Assembly: GCA_963691655.1 (NCBI GenBank)
Contig: CAVNUY010000010.1
Coordinates: forward strand, 62,001 to 126,000
Reading direction: 5' to 3'
Origin: Toxonevra muliebris
Lineage: Eukaryota; Arthropoda; Insecta; Diptera; Pallopteridae
Length of the DNA: 64,000 nt
Part shown: in pieces, positions 1 to 9,512 of the stretch
How positions within the stretch are numbered: position 1 is the stretch's first letter
Layout of the letters: each line of letters opens with the position of its first letter
Notes under the pieces: model-generated
Databases searched by the model: none
What the model was told of the DNA's origin: nothing
Seen by the model: the letters and a program-made list of their open reading frames with translations, nothing else
Translations under genes and position numbers: made by a program

Positions 1-203
1 TCAATATGCTTGGCAATCGGATTATTACTCCCTTTGTACATGTATTCTACTAGCGTTGCCATATGGGCACATGACCTCTCTAAAAAAACAGTGGAAAAAT
101 CAAAGCCAAAAGATGAATTTACGTTATTTAGAATTTTTTTTTTAGTTTTTAAAAATTTAGCCATTTTATTTGCCATATTTTATTTTGGGAGATAATGGGT
201 TAA
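1..203 (+). pseudogene. piggyBac transposase 3' remnant (copy 1)
   Basis: This is the same sequence as 4053-4255, where the reading frame just upstream encodes a recognisable piggyBac catalytic-domain end (see 3780-4255). Only the part after the Tyr-Ala-Trp-Gln codons is inside the window; the rest lies to the left. The element appears to end at GGGAGATAATGGG followed by TTAA at 200-203, the piggyBac target site, with the inward terminal repeat reading CCCATTATCTCCC on the minus strand. The frame is broken, so it is a dead fragment. Confidence 0.6.
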
Positions 204-647
204 AGTGATATTGATAACTATTTCTCAAGCCAAGGAGACAACTTAGCACTAAACTCTTCATTAAGTAACAAAATGATAAGTAAACAATACTGCAGACTCC
301 GTTTACATACTCTACTGTAACACTAGTGATCAGCATTTTTGCGAGCGAAATGGTATACACCACCTTGAAAGATGGCCTCCCGTGATCTCAAAACCATAAT
401 TAGTTTGTCTGGGTGTTTTGAGAAATTCACTGGTACAGGTATAAAATTCATGTTTATAACTTTTTTCATAGACAAGTTGCAACCGAAAATAAATTGAAGG
501 TTGTACCAAAGATTTTAATAATATATAAAAATTCATGCATTTATTTGTCTGTATAAAAATTAAAAGAGGAAATATTTGAAATTAAGAGAATGAGAAAACC
601 AAGAGAGTTAAAAATAAACTAAAACTCCAAAGAGTAAGTTTTTGACG
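204..647. other. Shared flank between piggyBac end and BEL LTR
   Basis: AT-rich sequence with no coding potential, repeated at 4256-4699. I see no gene. It is useful mainly as proof that the two BEL copies are duplicates of one insertion. Confidence 0.6.
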
Positions 648-940
648 TGTAAACATCTTAGCTCACATGAAATAAGAACACGGTAGAGAGAATTCGGTTG
701 TAACTTTGTAAAGTTTATTACAAATGAAATTTTGAAAAATGGAAATTATACAATGTGGAAAGAGCGACCGAACGGTTGGAAAATATTCACAAGAATAGTA
801 ATAAGGATAAAGAAAAGAACAGAATAGAGCGGTGAAAATAGAGTAAGGAGAGAAAAAGGAAGAAATAGAAATAGAAAAAAGGAGTATTGGGAAAGGGCCC
901 AAACATAGAAAAGAATAGAAAATAGTAGATGGCTTAGACA
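648..940 (-). repeat. BEL/Pao 3' LTR, copy 1
   Basis: On the minus strand the repeat begins TGTCTAAGCC at 940 and ends near 648 with ...ACA, the usual TG...CA form. The right-hand two thirds (about 750-940) is clearly the same as the 5' LTR at 51544-51858 of the longest BEL copy. Just upstream on the coding strand is a purine-rich tract (AAGGGAGCCGGGA), the expected polypurine tract. The exact left end is inferred. Confidence 0.65.
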
Positions 941-998
941 TCCCGGCTCCCTTGCACGGGTGCATCATCGATGACGTCTTGTAAGCGTTGTAAGGAGT

Positions 999-1499
999 TC
1001 ACAACATCGCCCAGCAGGCTTCTAACTCTCTGGTCTCGGAAATGGGACGTCTCAAGGCTTCGATTATAGTCCGATTGGAAGTCGAAGAAAGTGGGGGTGC
1101 ATGCACAACTGCATTGGATGGCCGTCGAGGTGCTTGATTTCGAGGTCTAGTTACTCTTCCGGTCTGCGCGCGCTGCTGGACTTGCACGGGTCTGGACACC
1201 GGATAAAGGAGAGTATGGTGGTCCAAACCGCACTTTCGACACCTGCTGTCCGACGTACAGTGAGCGGTGGTATGGGTGGTCGCCAGGCAATTAAAGCAGT
1301 AACCACGTGCCCTGGCCGCTTGCGCTCGCTGGTTTGGGGTCATCGCGAGGAAGCCTCGACAGCACCGCAACGAATGAAAGCGGAAGCATAATCTGCACTA
1401 GCGCACGTTTGCAGGCTGACGCTGAGTCACAGGAGATGCAACTGCTGGCTGCGGTTGTTGGTTCGCAAGAGCTGCATCTGCAGATTGGACCTGTGGAGT
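999..1499 (-). pseudogene. Gag-like zinc-knuckle ORF downstream of pol (copy 1)
   Basis: This reading frame lies between the end of the BEL integrase and the 3' LTR. It encodes a Gln/Pro-rich stretch, then a cysteine/histidine array (CRLC, YCFNCLATTH, CRKCGLDHHTLL) and a basic Arg/Pro/Gln-rich tail. The array has the same order as the nucleocapsid end of BEL-type Gag proteins, and parallels but does not copy the Gag of the same element family at 49023-50504 (CRLC, CENCLAFTH, CVYCQRKHHSMLH). A single in-frame TAG falls directly before CRLC; the longest open part is 999-1370. It is therefore a second, divergent gag segment in the position where some retroelements carry env. Confidence 0.7.
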
Positions 1500-1572
1500 A
1501 CTGGAAAAGTAGAAACATTAGTTTGGGAATACTAATAGTGAGTAGAAATGAGAATTCTACTGGATCTGTATT

Positions 1573-2595
1573 TTACGCTAGAGGTAAAATACACAATTTC
1601 ACGATGGAACGTGTTATTACACCGTTTTGAGTGCGCAAATCAACAACGCGAATGTGGTTATCGGGACCACGGTGTAATTGAATGATCCGGCCGAGACGCC
1701 AGTCATTTGGGGGAAGGAGTTCGTGTTTTATGACTGCGAACTCTCCTTCTACAGGATCTTTCTGCGGATGTTTCCATTTATACCGCTTTTGAAGATCTCT
1801 CAGGTATTCATCTTTCCAGCGGCGGCTGAATTGATGATGTAGGACCTTGAGTTTTTCCCAACGGTTAATGAGAGAGAGATTCTCAGAATTAGGTTCAGGT
1901 GGGGCCAATAGAGGTGCACCTCGGAGAAAGTGCCCACGGGTAATTGCTGTGAGATCAGCAGGATCCTGTGAGACAGGAGAAGGTGACCGGGAATTAATAA
2001 CGGCCTCTATTTTGGCGAGTAGAGTAGAAAACATTTCGAATGTGAATTTATGGTTACCAGCTGTCTTTTTGAGATGAGTTTTGAAACTCTTGACAGCTGA
2101 TTCCCACAAACCATCCATGTGAGGAGCACTTGGAGGGATAAAGTGCCAATTTATGCCTTGAGGAGCATATTTTTGGGAGATATCAATAGAGACTTCTTTG
2201 AGGAATTTTAAGAAGTCTTTACTAATGGCGCGTTGAGCGCCGACAAATGTTGTGCCATTGTCACTCATCAGTTTTTTCTCATCCAAATTTTCTGTGGTAA
2301 TTATATTTGTTATATGTTTCCTCAGCTTGCATAGGTCTTCATTCCACCATACCGGAACTGGTTTCTTGCTGTGGGTGATCGGACAGGATGCTTTGAAGGC
2401 CGCCTGTAGGGCGTCCTCAAAGATCTCTACCTTCTCATCCAAATTTTCTGTGATAATTATATTTGTTATATGTTTAGGTCGAAGCTTTGACTTAGCCACT
2501 CTTCTAAAAGAGTTCCAGTCAATTATTTTTGGGTTTCTGTATGGTGGTGCGTTCTCAGTCTTAAGATTCACCTTGATCCACCCCAATGTTATCAT
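1573..2595 (-). CDS. Chimeric ORF: LINE fragment fused to BEL integrase
   Basis: A 340-codon open frame. Its first ~105 residues come from a non-LTR retrotransposon, the linker between endonuclease and reverse transcriptase (PVPVWWNEDLCKLRK). The rest, from KLMSDNGTTF onward, is the BEL/Pao integrase: second catalytic Asp (MSDNG), third catalytic Glu (GLWESAV) and the C-terminal domain ending about LCILPLA. The first integrase Asp region is missing. The junction is at about 2272, where the T-rich strings of both elements overlap. The open frame probably survives by chance; no promoter or start context supports expression. Confidence 0.75.
   Translation of the reverse strand: MITLGWIKVNLKTENAPPYRNPKIIDWNSFRRVAKSKLRPKHITNIIITENLDEKVEIFEDALQAAFKASCPITHSKKPVPVWWNEDLCKLRKHITNIITTENLDEKKLMSDNGTTFVGAQRAISKDFLKFLKEVSIDISQKYAPQGINWHFIPPSAPHMDGLWESAVKSFKTHLKKTAGNHKFTFEMFSTLLAKIEAVINSRSPSPVSQDPADLTAITRGHFLRGAPLLAPPEPNSENLSLINRWEKLKVLHHQFSRRWKDEYLRDLQKRYKWKHPQKDPVEGEFAVIKHELLPPNDWRLGRIIQLHRGPDNHIRVVDLRTQNGVITRSIVKLCILPLA
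2276..2475. repeat. 44-bp direct repeat inside the LINE fragment
   Basis: The segment 2276-2319 recurs at 2432-2475 with one mismatch (spacing 156 bp), both starting TTCTCATCCAAATTTTCTGT. On the coding strand it encodes KHITNII.TENLDEK twice. The outer copy sits exactly at the junction with the BEL integrase, so it may have helped form the chimera. Confidence 0.85.
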
Positions 2596-3438
2596 TGTCT
2601 GTGATGAGTGTTAGGTCAAGGACCTCTTCCCAAACTTCGAATTCACGTGTGCTGGGGAAAACGAAGGTAGGATTGTTGCCCTTGTTAAATATATTTAGAT
2701 TAGTGTTAAGAATGAAATCGAAAAGGGACTCACCTCTTATGTTGGTTTCCGTGCTTCCCCAAAGCTCATTTCTTGAGTTTGCATCGCAGCCCAGTATAAG
2801 TGTATCCTTGGCTGAGAGTGCTGATGTTAAGTGCGCAATCTTGCTCAAAATGAATACGGCCTTCAAGTATCGTGACTTGAGTTGGGCACCTTCGGATTTC
2901 TTTTTATCCGACGGCCTGCGATCACAATGGCTGATGACCGAAGCCGCTTTGGATGTTGATGGTTTGGATGTTTCTATGATAGGGTTGCTTTGGCTGGCAC
3001 TCCCTATCTTAGTGATTATTGTTTCCTGGCTTGAGGCCAGGAGATTTTCTTCCTCTGCTAGAGAAAGGGCCTCCCTAAGTGCCTCTGCATCTTTCGCGGA
3101 GGTGCTGGGATTGGCTATAACGCTATCCGGACTTTTTTGTTTTTTATTCATTATATCAGTTTCTTGCGATCGCTTCGCCGGGCCGAAGCCAAGCTCGGCG
3201 ATCAATGAGGTTAAGGGGAAATATATGGTCAACCTTGCCAGCGCCCCATGCCTTGGTAAGGCCACCGTTACTCTCCGATGCGGCCCGATATCGGAGAGAA
3301 ACCGTACAAATACAGTCAGTATTAACCCACGGCTGCAAACTTAGTCCATGGGCACGGTCCGCGTGTCACCCTGGATTGTGGGGGTTTTATTTAAGAGGGT
3401 TTGCTCCCTCCGCATGGGATTTCTTAGCCAGTTGCATG

Positions 3439-3500
3439 TCAAATATCTGTTGCATCCTGATATCAGTGCAGTCAGATATCTGTTGCATCCTGATACCAGG
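3439..3500. repeat. 33-bp tandem repeat in LINE 5' region
   Basis: Two copies at 3439-3471 and 3472-3500 share the core ATCTGTTGCATCCTGATA. Short tandem repeats at the 5' untranslated end are common in LINEs and may hold promoter sites. This is inference from position only. Confidence 0.7.
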
Positions 3501-3779
3501 TTACGACATCTATCCGACACGTAGCTGTTACCAGCCGTCACTACGTGGAGGTGAACCCCACATAGCATACTAGTATAAATAACAAAATTGTTTGGGTATA
3601 GTTATGCATAACGCTCGTATCTTTTTTCCGACCAAAAATTTTTAAAAACTGTAAATCGAGTCATATTTTTTCAGAAAAAAATATTTAAATTCAGGTTTGT
3701 TTAGTTTATTTTATTCCAGTTGTTTTCAAATGTTGCCAAATGGGCACTCTAGTAGAATATCGATGCAAAACATTTTGTT

Positions 3780-4255
3780 TTGATCCCGTTATCTGCTAGC
3801 GTTTCTAAATGGCAACGGTAAAATTGGAAGAATAATGCTGTTGAGACTGTTGCTTCTACTATGTATAGACAAAAACCTGCAGGAATAACTACTAGATGGA
3901 GTGCAGCTGACGTCTAAAGGTAATCGGTTCTGATTCCGTCACAGTCGAAAACTATACTAAGTATATGGAAGCCGATTAAAAAATGAACGCGTACAGAATC
4001 AGAAGCAAAAAATGGTGGTGGTCTCTATTTGCATGGTTACTCGATGAAGCGATTCAATATGCTTGGCAATCGCATTATTACTCCCTTTGTACATGTATTC
4101 TACTAGCGTTGCCATATGGGCACATGACCTCTCTAAAAAAACAGTGGAAAAATCAAAGCCAAAAGATGAATTTACGTTATTTAGAATTTTTTTTTAGTTT
4201 TTAAAAATTTAGCCATTTTATTTGCCATATTTTATTTTGGGAGATAATGGGTTAA
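3780..4255 (+). pseudogene. piggyBac-like transposase fragment (copy 2)
   Basis: Reading the plus strand, the translation shows W.NNAVETVASTMY, then a broken stretch, then YRIRSKKWWWSLFAWLLDEA and IQYAW. These match the end of the DDE_Tnp_1_7 (piggyBac) catalytic domain, where a KKWWW[P/S]LF.WL.D block is characteristic. Stop codons at about 3922 and 3928 and a frameshift before YRIRSKK make it a pseudogene. The element ends at a TTAA at 4252-4255, as expected for piggyBac. The N-terminal two thirds of the transposase (the first two catalytic aspartates) is not visible; 3573-3780 is unassigned AT-rich sequence. Confidence 0.75.
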
Positions 4256-4699
4256 AGTGATATTGATAACTATTTCTCAAGCCAAGGAGACAACTTAGCA
4301 CTAAACTCTTCATTAAGTAACAAAATGATAAGTAAACAATACTGCAGACTCCGTTTACATACTCTACTGTAACACTAGTGATCAGCATTTTTGCGAGCGA
4401 AATGGTATACACCACCTTGAAAGATGGCCTCCCGTGATCTCAAAACCATAATTAGTTTGTCTGGGTGTTTTGAGAAATTCACTGGTACAGGTATAAAATT
4501 CATGTTTATAACTTTTTTCATAGACAAGTTGCAACCGAAAATAAATTGAAGGTTGTACCAAAGATTTTAATAATATATAAAAATTCATGCATTTATTTGT
4601 CTGTATAAAAATTAAAAGAGGAAATATTTGAAATTAAGAGAATGAGAAAACCAAGAGAGTTAAAAATAAACTAAAACTCCAAAGAGTAAGTTTTTGACG

Positions 4700-4992
4700 T
4701 GTAAACATCTTAGCTCACATGAAATAAGAACACGGTAGAGAGAATTCGGTTGTAACTTTGTAAAGTTTATTACAAATGAAATTTTGAAAAATGGAAATTA
4801 TACAATGTGGAAAGAGCGACCGAACGGTTGGAAAATATTCACAAGAATAGTAATAAGGATAAAGAAAAGAACAGAATAGAGCGGTGAAAATAGAGTAAGG
4901 AGAGAAAAAGGAAGAAATAGAAATAGAAAAAAGGAGTATTGGGAAAGGGCCCAAACATAGAAAAGAATAGAAAATAGTAGATGGCTTAGACA
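4700..4992 (-). repeat. BEL/Pao 3' LTR, copy 2
   Basis: Identical to 648-940. The minus strand starts TGTCTAAGCC at 4992, next to the purine-rich tract. No matching 5' LTR is present because this element copy is cut off in its reverse transcriptase at about 8128. Confidence 0.65.
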
Positions 4993-5050
4993 TCCCGGCT
5001 CCCTTGCACGGGTGCATCATCGATGACGTCTTGTAAGCGTTGTAAGGAGT

Positions 5051-5488
5051 TCACAACATCGCCCAGCAGGCTTCTAACTCTCTGGTCTCGGAAATGGGAC
5101 GTCTCAAGGCTTCGATTATAGTCCGATTGGAAGTCGAAGAAAGTGGGGGTGCATGCACAACTGCATTGGATGGCCGTCGAGGTGCTTGATTTCGAGGTCT
5201 AGTTACTCTTCCGGTCTGCGCGCGCTGCTGGACTTGCACGGGTCTGGACACCGGATAAAGGAGAGTATGGTGGTCCAAACCGCACTTTCGACACCTGCTG
5301 TCCGACGTACAGTGAGCGGTGGTATGGGTGGTCGCCAGGCAATTAAAGCAGTAACCACGTGCCCTGGCCGCTTGCGCTCGCTGGTTTGGGGTCATCGCGA
5401 GGAAGCCTCGACAGCACCGCAACGAATGAAAGCGGAAGCATCTGCATCTGCAGATTGGACCTGTGGAGTACTGGAAAAGTAGAAACAT
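5051..5488 (-). CDS. Gag-like zinc-knuckle ORF, deletion-fused version (copy 2)
   Basis: Same zinc-knuckle protein as 999-1499, but an 82-bp deletion near 5441 removes the Gln/Pro-rich segment and the in-frame TAG. That leaves one continuous 145-residue frame (MFLLFQYSTG... then RCCRGFLAM and the YCFNCLATTH / CRKCGLDHHTLL knuckles). Located between integrase end and LTR. Whether it is translated is unknown. The deletion is most simply random decay that happened to open the frame. Confidence 0.65.
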   Translation of the reverse strand: MFLLFQYSTGPICRCRCFRFHSLRCCRGFLAMTPNQRAQAARARGYCFNCLATTHTTAHCTSDSRCRKCGLDHHTLLYPVSRPVQVQQRAQTGRVTRPRNQAPRRPSNAVVHAPPLSSTSNRTIIEALRRPISETRELEACWAML

Positions 5489-5542
5489 TAGTTTGGGAAT
5501 ACTAATAGTGAGTAGAAATGAGAATTCTACTGGATCTGTATT

Positions 5543-8128
5543 TTACGCTAGAGGTAAAATACACAATTTCACGATGGAACGTGTTATTACACCGTTTTGA
5601 GTGCGCAAATCAACAACGCGAATGTGGTTATCGGGACCACGGTGTAATTGAATGATCCGGCCGAGACGCCAGTCATTTGGGGGAAGGAGTTCGTGTTTTA
5701 TGACTGCGAACTCTCCTTCTACAGGATCTTTCTGCGGATGTTTCCATTTATACCGCTTTTGAAGATCTCTCAGGTATTCATCTTTCCAGCGGCGGCTGAA
5801 TTGATGATGTAGGACCTTGAGTTTTTCCCAACGGTTAATGAGAGAGAGATTCTCAGAATTAGGTTCAGGTGGGGCCAATAGAGGTGCACCTCGGAGAAAG
5901 TGCCCACGGGTAATTGCTGTGAGATCAGCAGGATCCTGTGAGGCAGGAGAAGGTGACCGGGAATTAAGAACGGCCTCTATTTTGGCGAGTAGAGTAGAAA
6001 ACTTTTCGAATGTGAATTTATGGTTACCAGCTGTCTTTTTGAGATGAGTTTTGAAACTCTTGACAGCTGATTCCCACAAACCATCCATGTGAGGAGCACT
6101 TGGAGGGATAAAGTGCCAATTTATGCCTTGAGGAGCATATTTTTGGGAGATATCAATAGAGACTTCTTTGAGGAATTTTAAGAAGTCTTTACTAATGGCG
6201 CGTTGAGCGCCGACAAATGTTGTGCCATTGTCACTCATCAGTTTTTCTGGAAACCCTCTACGTCCAACGAATCTAGCGAAACATGCTCGAAAGGCATCAG
6301 TCGCTTAATTTGAACAGAGTTCCAAATGAATTGCTTTCGTGGAGAAGCATACAAATACTGCCACATATCTTTTAAGGAAAGTGGACGAACGTAGGACGGA
6401 AGCCTTTATTTGAAACGGTCCGGCAAAATCTACACCTATAGTAGAAAAAGGAAGAGAGAAATTACAGCGCTCAGGAGGTAGAGCAGCCATAGTTTGAGAC
6501 CGCATTGTCTCCTGCAAGCTTTACACTGGAAAATACACTTTTTAACTTTAAATTTCAAGCGAGGAATGAAATATTCTTGTCTGACCATGCGAAGCATGAG
6601 GCTGACTTCAGCATGGAGCAGTAGATTATGGAGAAAATCTAGATAGAGAATGCAGTAGCGAGACCTTTCAGGAATGATTATTGGATGGCGTTCGTTATAG
6701 CTAAGGGCTGCATGAACGAGACGACCATTCACTCTCAAGATATTCTGCTGATCCAGGAAAGGATTGAGCACGAGAAGAGTGCTTTTCTTCTCTATGGGTT
6801 TGTCATCGAGTAATGATGTTCTTTCTCGTGGATAATAACGAGATTGAGCCAACAGAATGAGACGTGTCTTCACAAATTGAATTTCGGCTTGAAGGATAGA
6901 GCTTGAAGCTGGGACATTAGCTTTGCTAACCTTTGCCTTCACACAATTGAAAAAGCGATATACATATGCTAACACTCGAAGAGCTCGAGGAAATGAAGAG
7001 AATTGATCGAGAATGTCGATTTCCTGTTCTAAAACGTGGTAGGATTCCACTTTCCTTTGCTCTAGCAATGTTGCATTTCGGGGAGAGGACCTCGGCCAAG
7101 AATCGGAAGATTTTTGAAGCCATTCAGGTCCGTTCCTCCAAAGACGACAGGAAACCAATTCCTGAGGTTTACAACCTCTAGTTCCCAGGTCAGCCGGATT
7201 GTCTGCACTAGAAACATGTCGCCATCAGGTGTTCCCAACATTTTGGAGAATTTGTGAAGTACGATTTGCTACATATGTTTTCCAATTGTGAGGTGGAATC
7301 ACACCATAAGAATAAACCAGCTTCATTAAGTCGAAGGTGTGACCGGACTGAAGTGACTAGTTTTGAGAGCAGAACAGCTCCACATAACTCCAAGCGCGGA
7401 AGGCTTATAGTTCTTATGGGTGCTACTTTTCCTTTAGCAACTAAGAGATGTGTTGAGGAAGAAGTTTGGAGATAGAGAGTGGCACAATACGCTTTCTCTG
7501 AAGCGTCGAAAAGTTTCGCGACTGAAGAGAGAATTTGCCGCTTTTGTGACCCCATTCACCGATGAAATTGGTGAAATGGTATAAGAAAAAGTGTCAGAGA
7601 AAGCATTCCAATGAATTCCGAGAGTTTTCGTAGAACTTGCACTTTGAAACCGTAGAAAATCGGAATCCAAGAGATCTCCAACTGAAATTTTTCTAATATG
7701 GTAGGGTGATTCGCTGTGATTTTTTTCAGAGGAAATCCAGCTGAGCCAAGACAATGAATTGCTTGGGAAAGGGATTCGATTGCAGAATCTACATCATGAC
7801 CTCCAGAGTGGATGTCATCGACGTAGGTGTTTTCAGTTAGAATTTTGCCGCGAGAGGGCATTGCTCTTGTGTATCTTTCGCCAACTGATGGAGAGTTCTG
7901 ACGGCTAGATACGGAGCACAATTAACTCCAAACGTCACCGTTTTTAGTTTGAAATCCTGAATAGGAGCATTCAGTGAGCTGCGAAAGAGAATTCGCTGGA
8001 AATCTTGATCATCTTTATGAACCAAAATTTGCCTATACATTTTCTGCACATCTCCATTGAAAACGAATCGGAATATCCGCCATTGGAGAATGAGAAGCAT
8101 GAGGACTGGTTGAAGAGTAGGACCAGTA
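5543..8128 (-). mobile_element. BEL/Pao pol fragment, copy 2 (RT to integrase)
   Basis: Minus-strand pieces in order: RT palm with TYVDD (about 7820) and flanking blocks (8100-7556); RNase H part with [16 protein letters not shown] (7555-7208); integrase zinc-binding region (6720-6530); integrase core start GVDFAGPF (6517-6305); core MSDNGTTF through GLWESAV and the C-terminal domain (6238-5543). Compared with the copy at 44925-51858 it lost about 220 bp before RNase H (join near 7508) and 46 bp near 7295, and has several frameshifts, so it is inactive. It ends abruptly at about 8128 within the RT, where the longer copy continues. Confidence 0.85.
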
Positions 8129-8640
8129 TAGATTATTAGATTATTATGACCTCTTTGTAGTCTATACTCTTTGAAAGAGGTCGCAATTCGCTCTTAGGCT
8201 TTTTGAAACGTAAAAAGCTAGAAACCATTTATGAGGTGCCATACCGATGAAGCGAACGCAACGGTTGGCAACCGCTCCACCGAACAAAAAGGTATGAATG
8301 GATGGGTATGAGGTGTTTGATGGAACAATTATTTTACATTTCTTTTGGCAATTAACATTCAACATTTGCAGTATTTTATATATTCTTTATATACAAATAT
8401 GCAAACGTTTTGTTCTGATTTTATGTATTTTGATTGATTTCTTTTTTGTTATGCACATGCATGTAGATACTTTTGAATATTCTTTTCTGCTTTGATTTTA
8501 TGAAATTCAATAAATTCTACTACTATTACATGGGGGGGGGGGAAAGGGAATCCAAAAACGCTTATAAGCATAGATTTTAATATTAAATATTTTGTTAGAA
8601 AATTTTAAATTTAAAATTTTTTTAAATTTCGTTTTTCTAA
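8129..8640. other. Non-coding junction region with foldback motif
   Basis: A palindrome-like segment at 8149-8196 (GACCTCTTTG...AGAGGTCGCAATTCGCTC) recurs at 15521-15554. The rest is AT-rich with a G-run at 8532-8541. No gene seen. Confidence 0.5.
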
Positions 8641-9189
8641 CATGCACCTCATATGAGGTGCATGCTAAATTTTCTCAAAATGATTTATTCGGGTCAACAA
8701 CAAGAACACACAACTCTTCATCTTATTTTAACATGAGGTGCAATGTTAATTCTTTTGCACATGTTAAATTTCATATATCGCTGATTTAATACATATAATG
8801 TAAAGAAGAAATTTTTGTATTTATTTCTTATGTTTTATTTTATTATTAACTACAAATGTAGTTATTTCAGAAAAAATTTATATATTACATTAACCTTTAA
8901 CTATGGAGGTAAATTTTTTACCTTTTAACTTTACTAAAAAATTTTAGGAAAAAAAAGGTTTTTTGATAATTATTTGTTCTTTGAAAACAAGCTAATAACA
9001 TTTTTAATTAAAAGAAATCTAAATTTTGAAAACTTTTTTTTTAAGTTCAATAAAACTAGCACTATATTTCAAAAGGTTAATATTGATAAATGAAATAAAA
9101 AAATATAATACAAAATTCTACACCTCATATTATGAGGTGCATGCATTTATTGTATTGGATATTGATAAATGAAATAAAAATATATAATA
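8641..9189. repeat. Left remnant of the 352-bp repeat array
   Basis: Contains diverged copies of the unit seen at 13616-14318: CATATGAGGTGCATGC, then ...CATGAGGTGCAATG, TTAATTCTTTTG and CATGTTAAATTTCATA, and at its end TATTGATAAATGAAATAAAA. A 24-nt perfect palindrome lies at 8641-8664. The array was continuous with 13616 onward before the Helitron split it. Confidence 0.8.
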
Positions 9190-9512
9190 CTAGCTGGGCT
9201 CTGCCCAGCTACGCTGTCCGGGTCTGGAAAAATAGGGTGCGTGGCAGCCCCAACCTAATCTAATTATTTAACTTTTTGAATATCTTTTGCTTTGATTAGA
9301 GATTTTTTTTATACACCGAAATTATATTTTTAATAGGTATATTTTATTATAAATTTTTTTTAGTTTAAATTTGTTCCGTAGGATTAACATTTGACAAAAA
9401 TAAATTTTTTTTATATTGCTCTTTTGATAGTTTTTGTCTAATAAAAAAAATATATGTTAGCAAATAAAGAAATAAAACTAAATAGATAAAAAATAATTAA
9501 ATAATTCATTGG

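Larger units (their letters stand above)
1..2271. repeat. Segmental duplication, unit 1 (partner at 4053-6241)
   Basis: Positions 1-1388 match 4053-5440 almost base for base (offset 4052). The match then resumes at about 1472-2271 against 5442-6241, after an 82-bp difference. It covers not only transposon sequence but also the piggyBac end and about 440 bp between it and the BEL LTR (204-647 and 4256-4699). Independent insertions would not share that flank, so this is a duplicated block or a haplotype placed twice in the assembly. Only a handful of substitutions separate the copies. Confidence 0.9.
2272..3572 (-). mobile_element. Non-LTR retrotransposon fragment, internally deleted
   Basis: Minus-strand protein at 3265-2561 has a Gag-like start (charged, Ser-rich), then jumps into the endonuclease domain: ILGCDANSRNELWGSTETN, RGESLFDFIL and FVFPSTREFEVWEEVLDLTLI are hallmark blocks of the endonuclease in R1/LOA/jockey-like LINEs. 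The C-terminal endonuclease block with SDH is missing, and the frame shifts into the post-endonuclease linker (2595-2273) with WWNEDL. The reverse transcriptase is absent. Most LINE copies lose their 5' end; this one keeps the 5' part and lacks the 3' part, so recombination or deletion joined it to the BEL copy. Confidence 0.75.
4053..6241. repeat. Segmental duplication, unit 2
   Basis: Partner of 1-2271. Relative to unit 1 it has an 82-bp deletion near 5441 (short repeat GCAT at the edges) and lacks the LINE junction, continuing instead into the full BEL integrase. The block thus shows the state before the LINE/BEL chimera formed. Confidence 0.9.

Noticed and set aside
10..536. Small open frames on both strands of the piggyBac/flank duplication
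   Set aside because: They recur only because the DNA is duplicated, have no domain resemblance, and overlap a transposase remnant in another frame.
1101..1391. 96-codon plus-strand frame (also at 5153 and 44966) opposite the zinc-knuckle ORF
   Set aside because: It is the antisense shadow of the gag-like ORF. Codon content follows from the cysteine-rich minus-strand frame.
2586..3344. 252-codon plus-strand frame
   Set aside because: Antisense to the LINE Gag/endonuclease fragment, which has clear family motifs; the plus-strand translation has none.
8532..8541. G-run as telomere-like or quadruplex element
   Set aside because: Single homopolymer, no repeated array.
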